Assembly (NCBI RefSeq): GCF_041146795.1
Contig: NC_135170.1
Coordinates: 5,480,033-5,544,032 of the forward strand
Direction: 5' to 3'
Length of the DNA: 64,000 nt
Source of the DNA: Maylandia zebra
Taxonomy: Eukaryota > Chordata > Actinopteri > Cichliformes > Cichlidae
The notes below the pieces were generated by a model that ran no database searches, was not told where the DNA came from, and was given only the letters and a program-made list of their open reading frames with translations. The translations under genes were made by a program, and so were the position numbers. Within the stretch, counting starts at the first letter, position 1. Each line of letters starts with the position of its first letter. Shown piece by piece: positions 49,916 to 64,000 of the stretch.

Positions 49916-52406
49916 ATGGACGCTCTGCACAGGCACCGCTCACTTTATAAAGGAACGACTCCGCCATGGAAAGAAACATATCGCAAGGTATTGCAAGGTG
50001 TCGGAGAGCTAGTTAGCTAGCGTGTTGCTAACTTTTTCAGGCTATGACTATTTTCTTGTGCTTTTAAGCGCTGTGTAGACAGGCTAAAAAACAGTCGGGC
50101 CAGGCTGCTGGAGAAATACCGGCAAATGGGGGAGAGCCAGCAGTGTAGCAGCTCCGGGGCCTCCATCATCGTCCAGGAGGTGATGGAGGAGGAGTGGAGC
50201 GCGCTGCAGTCCGAGGACCAGAGACTGCCCTCACTGTGGGGACCTGCGGGCATGGCAGAGGTCTGTCTCTCCCAGCATATCCTCATTTCTTATTAGGAAT
50301 GTCTTCTGTGTTTGGATTTCGTTTGTCTCTCATTATTTGGTCATTTTTAGCTGTTAATTTAGATAAAAATCTTTATAATGTGAAAACTGCTTTGGCGTTC
50401 ACACTGTGCTGCATGTAAAGGCTTGATTACAATCACTGAGAGCAGACGAGAGCTTAGTTGGTGTAATCTGAAGGAGAACTGGTCTGACACTTTTCTTTAC
50501 AGATGTTGGGTGTAATGAGGGAGTACGATGAACTGGCGGTGCTTGAGGAAATCCAGCAGGAGCTCATGTCTGAAGGTAACACGGGTATTTTCAGTGGAGA
50601 TCCAGCCTGTGTGATCCTGTTGATTCTGAGCCTCTGTGTTTCTCTGTGCTGCAGAGATGTCCATTATTGAAGAGTACGAGAAGAACCAGCTGTTTGAGCA
50701 GCAGTACATATCATCTGTCGTGGAAGGAATGGATGAGATGCGTATTATTTGCCCCATATGTCACACGTGAGTTTGGAAATCAATCGCTTTAAACACGTGA
50801 CAGCAACAATTGGTTGTTTCTCATTTCGCGATTTCTAACTGGGATTTAAAGCGGTCGACTTGCCTTAAAATGTTTTCTGTCAGAGCGGTCGCACGCACAC
50901 TTTCTTCTTTGTCACAAATAGAATCTGAAGGCCATTTCACACCGAGTGTGTCATGAAACACTGACATGAAATTCAGAATTTTTGGCATGCGATCCTGTCA
51001 GTCAACCTGAGCTTGCTTCTTAATCTTACAGGAACAACTTGAACCTCAACAGCTTCTTTATCTCCTGCCCCTGTGGAGTTTATATCAACACTAAGGTTTG
51101 TCTGCTGAACTCTAATCTATTAAAAAAAACAACTCATTATGAAGGCTTCACTAACTTTAGAAATCATAGCTGGTTGGCACTCTGTTATTGTCCATGATAG
51201 CCTTATTTCTGTCAGTTTGCATCGTAAATTCAGTCTTTGTTCTCCTCCTTAATAATTTGACACAGTTTCGTAGGCCTGTGTGTTCTTCCCCTGTCCCAGC
51301 AGCCGTCTGTCCCGAGTTTAGATTTAGGCTAAAATGCCCCAAAAAGTGACAACCTGCTCCTCTCTGTGTGTACGGGCACACAGTGCTGTGTCAGCTCGAT
51401 TGCCTTAGTGAGGAGATTCCTTCACAGTGTATTCCCTAGCCTGTTCATCCTAACCACAACAATTATGGTTGCATGAAAAAGAACAGGCCATTATAAAAAC
51501 TAAGCTTTTAAAATGATCTAAATACAACTACAGAACCTTGCAAAAGCACCTTTAGCTGCAATAACCTGAAGCCATCATTTCCTGTATTACCACCAGAATT
51601 TTGCTCTTAAGTTTCTACCACAACATTTCAGTATTTTTTCTTCTTCTGAGCTCTTCTGTTGTTGTTGCTGTTCTTGGATCATTGTCCTGTTGCATGATCT
51701 AGTTTCAGCCCAGCTGTAACTGTTGGACTAATGTCCTCACATTTGACTCTTCAGATGTGTGACTCTGTTACTGCAAGGCGCCCAAATCATGACCCCTCCT
51801 CCACTGTGCTTCACAGCTGTTATGGCCAAACATCTCCACTTGTAGTATTAAAAGGAATTTGTTCTTTTGGTTTTCCTTGTAGTTCCTTCATATGCAGCCT
51901 TCCAGACCTAAGCTGAGCTACTGTGTTCTTTTTAGAGACTTGGCAAACCTGCTGAGGACCAGATGTTTTATTTGAAAACTTTCTTATTAGAATGACTGTA
52001 CGGACTGTCTTGATTTGAATAAAATAAAAATAGTGTACGTGGCTAAAATATGCTGAAAGCCTGTGAAGGTAAAGGAAGAGGAGAGAAAGTGGAAACATGA
52101 TGAAATGTCTGCATTGTCCTTAGAAGCAGAGCATCACTCCTGATGTCCTGCAGCATCTTCTGGAGTCCAGGGTGTCGGAGCACATGGAAGACTGTCTCCA
52201 CAACCCGGTGTTCTCTGTAGCTCCTAACATAGAAGGCTCTCCCAACCTCATGATAAGCTGCAAGGTATGGTGCCCGTTCATCCACACAGCTCGCACGTCA
52301 AGTGTCATTAACGTCTCAGAGTTTGAGGTGCTGTCGGTCTAAAACATCCAGATGTTCTCGTTTACTCTCACTTTAGGTTTGTGACTACCTATCCATCGTC
52401 CTGTGA
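49916..52406 (+). CDS. rpain: rpain: RPA-interacting protein, seven coding exons
   Basis: RPAIN binds replication protein A and helps carry it into the nucleus. Exons: 49916-49987, 50069-50260, 50503-50575, 50655-50766, 51032-51095, 52124-52264, 52377-52406; all GT-AG, joined length 227 residues (human 219). The start ATG at 49916 gives MDALHRHRSLYKGTTPPWKE, matching the N-terminal RRSLYK...PPWKE basic block of the family; a later ATG at 49966 is out of this frame. The middle has VQEVMEEEW and LAVLEEIQQELMSE. The C-terminal zinc-binding region has CPIC (145/148), CPC (162/164), CLH (195/197) and C-K-V-C (217/220), ending SIVL. Its stop lies about 1.2 kb upstream of psmd11 on the same strand, and a poly-A signal lies at 52,484. 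Confidence 0.93.
51535..51930 (-). mobile_element. Tc1-like transposase remnant in rpain intron 5
   Basis: On the minus strand 'aagtggagatgtttggccata' (KVEMFGHN block) is followed by 'cacagtggaggaggggtcatgatttgggc' (HGGGGVMIWA block). Frameshifts and deletions break it. It lies between rpain exons 5 and 6. Confidence 0.6.
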
Positions 52407-52483
52407 ACGCAGACGGCTGTCATGAGTGACTCCACTCGTGAGATTTGATTTTGAGTTTTTTGTGCTCTTTGTATATTTTATTA

Positions 52484-52489
52484 AATAAA
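52484..52489 (+). terminator. rpain: rpain poly-A signal AATAAA
   Basis: AATAAA lies 78 bases after the rpain stop, followed by a T/G-rich stretch. Confidence 0.75.
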
Positions 52490-52509
52490 GGCAATTTTGT
52501 ATATTAAAC

Positions 52510-53500
52510 GGATGATGACGTTTCTTTTCTTTACTTTTTTAGCTCGGTAGAGTCGAGCTCTGATTTTCTCACTTTATCTCAGTCATGATGAAAATAAAAT
52601 CAAGAATAAAACAAAAAATATACACAATATATACAATTTAGACAGTTTAACATTATTACGCTTGTCTGAGTTTACACAGCATATCATAAATGGCAAAGCT
52701 GTCACTGCTAAACTTCACCAAAAACTAGGAGCAAAACAGAAACAGTGTTGGTTTTCTAAACAATAATCGTGCTTGAGTTTTACTTTTTTTTTTTTCTTTC
52801 ATGCTTGTAGAACAAAATGACTGGTTTTAAATCAGAAGTTAGTCAAACTGGTCTCTGCATATACAGCTACCACTGGAAAAACCCAGAAACGATTCTAATG
52901 GTCAAATCACGTCTTTATTGATATACTCAGATGGCAAAACTCACCGTTAAGGGTAAAGTGGAAGCAGTTAAATGTTGTCTTTATGGGGAAAAAGTTAATA
53001 TTTGCACCTTTACTGTATGTAAAGGATGTAGCTACATTCTGCTAACTCCCTGGTTTGGAAAGTCCCTTTGTAAAACCTGAGTGGTGTAGTTTTTTGTGTA
53101 AATGAGTGCACTGCACGGTACCATCATTTAGAACATATAAACCATGCTGTGTTCAGTATGAGTTAAAACTGAAAATTGAGCCCATCAGCAAAGTGTTTAT
53201 TGAGGACACTACTGTAACACGTGATGTGTTTTTTGCACAAGAGAAAGGGGTTTAAAGCCCCGTCGCATTGGTTTGAAAACTGGAATATGTGTCCATCTTT
53301 AATATACAGTCTTTCCCTTGCTGCGTAAAAACCCATTCCTCAGCATTTTTATAAAAACTTGTCACAGAAATGGCCTCGTTGAGGCTCTGCAGCCCCAGTC
53401 ATTAACGCTCTGCATTAATGACTGGAGGAAACATGTATGTTAAAAATTGTTAAAACATAATTAACAAATGAGACAGTTAATGCTGTGCATTGCTGTTAGA
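52510..53500. other. rpain-psmd11 intergenic region
   Basis: AT-rich, with no coding or element recognised. From about 53,500 the sequence becomes GC-rich and leads into the psmd11 promoter, with an ACCGGAAG ETS-type word near 53,600. Confidence 0.5.
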
Positions 53501-53646
53501 GCTTAATATGCCGTGAAACTTTTCCAAGCGCCGTTTCCCAGCGTAGTACTGGGCGCGACCTGTAGAGGGAGACATTGTTCCAACCCTGTGAACGACCTGA
53601 CCGGAAGACCACCAGCCAAGTGGCAGAGGAGGCAGGCAGAGGAAAG

Positions 53647-62395
<8,749 letters not shown>

Positions 62396-62396
62396 G

Positions 62397-62701
62397 GTGA
62401 GTCTGATTGAGATCATTCACATGCACTGTAGAAAGATGCTTTTACTTCATTCCAGCAGTCTTGAGCAGTGATGAAGTAACTACACAATAAAGTGAGTTAC
62501 TCTCCAAAGTATGAATTTTATTTTAATTTCTAAATATTTGGAATCCATGAATCAGTAAAATGTGTGTCTGGCTCTGCAGATTTAAAGGAGGCCAAGACCA
62601 ATCCTGTAAAAATGAAACCTCGGAGCTTATTTGTGGTGACTCTGACCTGTTTACTGTAAGGTATAGAAAACCTCCGTCAGCCTGTTTGTTACTGAATTAA
62701 A
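62397..62701 (+). other. psmd11: psmd11 3' UTR: probable intron, last exon and poly-A signal
   Basis: The stop TAA (62393-62395) and one base are followed by a donor (TAAG|GTGAGT at 62397). A matching acceptor (ggctctgcag) ends at 62579. The last non-coding exon would start at 62580 and carries ATTAAA at 62696-62701. Whether it is spliced cannot be proven from sequence alone. Confidence 0.55.
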
Positions 62702-62709
62702 GATCAGAA

Positions 62710-63400
62710 CCAGGGGTTCAGTTAGATGCCGCTGCCGTCTCTTTCTGTCACATAACTCGTATTCACCTGCCAACTGTGAGTCTGGGTGTGGTGTTTGCCT
62801 TCAGCATGATCATTATTGACTCACAGCGAGTTGAAGGTCCTGTAGTTAGCGGTTTAGTGTGAGTGTTTACTGCTTCACCTCCATCTCATCGCTGTAAACT
62901 GAGCCTCTTTGGAGTTTTGGACTGATGGACGACGAGATGAGATTTAAAGGTTTTAAAATGTGTTTTGACAGGTAAGATTGGGAATCGTTTGAGTGAATAG
63001 TTCTCCAGGATTTAATGATTTCATCAATTATTCTGGTAGCTGATGAAAATTGATTGAATAATTAATTAATGTTTTGCGGGTTTTTCAGTCAATACAGACT
63101 GATATGCGACGCAGCAGGAGAAAACACGGCTAAAGTCAAATATTTTTTGATGATTTCCTTTTTTTATGTTTCCTAAAATGAACAAAAAACCAGGTTTCAT
63201 TTATGCATTTCAAAACACTTTGTACACGACGATGTCAAAATAGTCCATTCTTTGAGTTATTGTAGTTCAGTAATAATACAAACACGTAAATACACACTTA
63301 TAGAACGATTGTAAATTTTTAAACTTGTCATTAAAAACTGCTGAAAAAGCAAAAGTCACCAGTGTCACTAACTGCAGATTTATGCTTCAGCAGAAAATCT
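62710..63400. other. non-genic stretch
   Basis: No exon, RNA gene or element recognised downstream of psmd11. Confidence 0.45.
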
Positions 63401-63404
63401 CTAC

Positions 63405-63475
63405 CTCAAGCACCTTGAGACTACTGTTGTTGTGATTTGGTGCTATATAAATAAAGTTTTGCCTCATTGTGAAAA
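63405..63475 (+). mobile_element. L2 LINE 3'-tail fragment
   Basis: 'caccttgagactactgttgttgtgatttggtgctatataaataaa' is the plus-strand version of the 3' end seen at 10.5 kb and 5.0 kb. Confidence 0.6.
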
Positions 63476-63479
63476 CACA

Positions 63480-64000
63480 CAGCGATGCAGACTACAACTA
63501 TTGTTGTGTTGATTCCTCGTGTGTATTACCGGCTACTTTTTCACTGCAGTTTTTTAATTTATCACAGAGAGAATAAAAATCACTGTCTCAGTATGAAGAA
63601 TAATGATCCTTGCACTCATAAAGAATAACAAATGTCAGCAAATTCCTGGAGGGAGATATATGAAGAAGGTACACGGTGGTGTGGCTGCGCTGAGCCAGGG
63701 TTTCCTCCTCATGGCGTACAGGTTTGCTGAACAAGGACCTGGGTTTATTTGCAGTTTATTCATCAGAAGCTGTTCAAATGATATTTTCAGACATATTTTT
63801 GAGAGATTTTTTGCACACAATGAAGTTAAGATTACAAAATATTTGAAGGTCTGCTTGTTCTTGATTGTGTTTTTTTTGTGTGTGTTTGTGCAGCCAGGAT
63901 TCTGGTTCTGTATCTTTAGCTGAGTTTTTGTGTACTGGGTCACGTGTGTGACAGGTTGAGCACAACTCCTGCTGTAACAGGTCCAGAGGTTTTATAAATG
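63480..64000. other. non-genic stretch to window end
   Basis: No supported feature; open frames at 63,603-63,965 show no domain. Confidence 0.45.

Noticed and set aside
49966..49987. Alternative rpain start at the ATG in 'ccgccatggaaag'
   Set aside because: It is out of frame with the conserved PPWKE block; the upstream ATG at 49916 gives the family N-terminus.

Overview
The window looks like nuclear DNA of a teleost fish, most likely a percomorph and quite possibly an African cichlid. The genes are vertebrate and split by short GT-AG introns. The repeat set is typical of fish: L2, Rex3/RTE and L1-type LINEs, several decayed Tc1 and hAT transposons, and tRNA-derived SINEs. One SINE (61.33-61.61 kb) resembles what I recall of the AFC family of African cichlids. 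All species and family names rest on recognition by eye; no search was run.

Three protein-coding genes can be read with confidence. cdk5r1 (Cdk5 activator p35) lies on the minus strand at 35.37-36.47 kb. rpain (RPA-interacting protein, seven coding exons) lies on the plus strand at 49.92-52.41 kb. psmd11 (26S proteasome lid subunit Rpn6, twelve coding exons) lies on the plus strand at 53.65-62.40 kb. From memory, PSMD11 and CDK5R1 are also neighbours in mammals. A fourth gene is implied by a CRE/CCAAT/TATA-type promoter and a four-codon first exon on the minus strand near 25.4 kb; its product cannot be named. Several short, coding-like, splice-bounded fragments on the minus strand between 28.4 and 30.7 kb may be exons of a further unidentified gene.

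Layout: 0-5.2 kb holds a SINE, a Rex3-like LINE fragment, a SINE/LINE tail and a Tc1 remnant. A plus-strand L2 LINE (5.2-9.63 kb) contains a nested insertion with a perfect 13-bp target duplication, and a minus-strand L2 LINE with an esterase-type ORF1 follows (10.5-15.15 kb). The stretch 15.3-25 kb is mostly non-coding, with degenerate SINEs, a large CA microsatellite, a strong foldback and a short TA-flanked MITE. The promoter (25.4-25.6 kb) is followed by Tc1 and hAT remnants (26.2-27.9 kb), the candidate exons (28.4-30.7 kb), cdk5r1 and a CpG-rich block (39.0-39.7 kb). A 5'-truncated L1-type LINE with an unusually long, G-rich 3' part spans 41.36-46.56 kb. After a CR1/Rex1-like fragment (48.6-49.7 kb) come rpain and psmd11, whose introns host Tc1 remnants, a 948-bp terminal-inverted-repeat element and the AFC-like SINE.

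The genes do not form a pathway: p35 activates Cdk5 in neurons, RPAIN carries RPA to the nucleus and PSMD11 builds the proteasome lid. I found no CRISPR array, operon or clearly new biological system. The observations most worth checking are the intron inside the p35 coding sequence, the orphan coding-like exons, the G-rich LINE 3' part, seven long poly-C tracts that all lie on the same strand, and the nested, frame-preserving LINE insertion.
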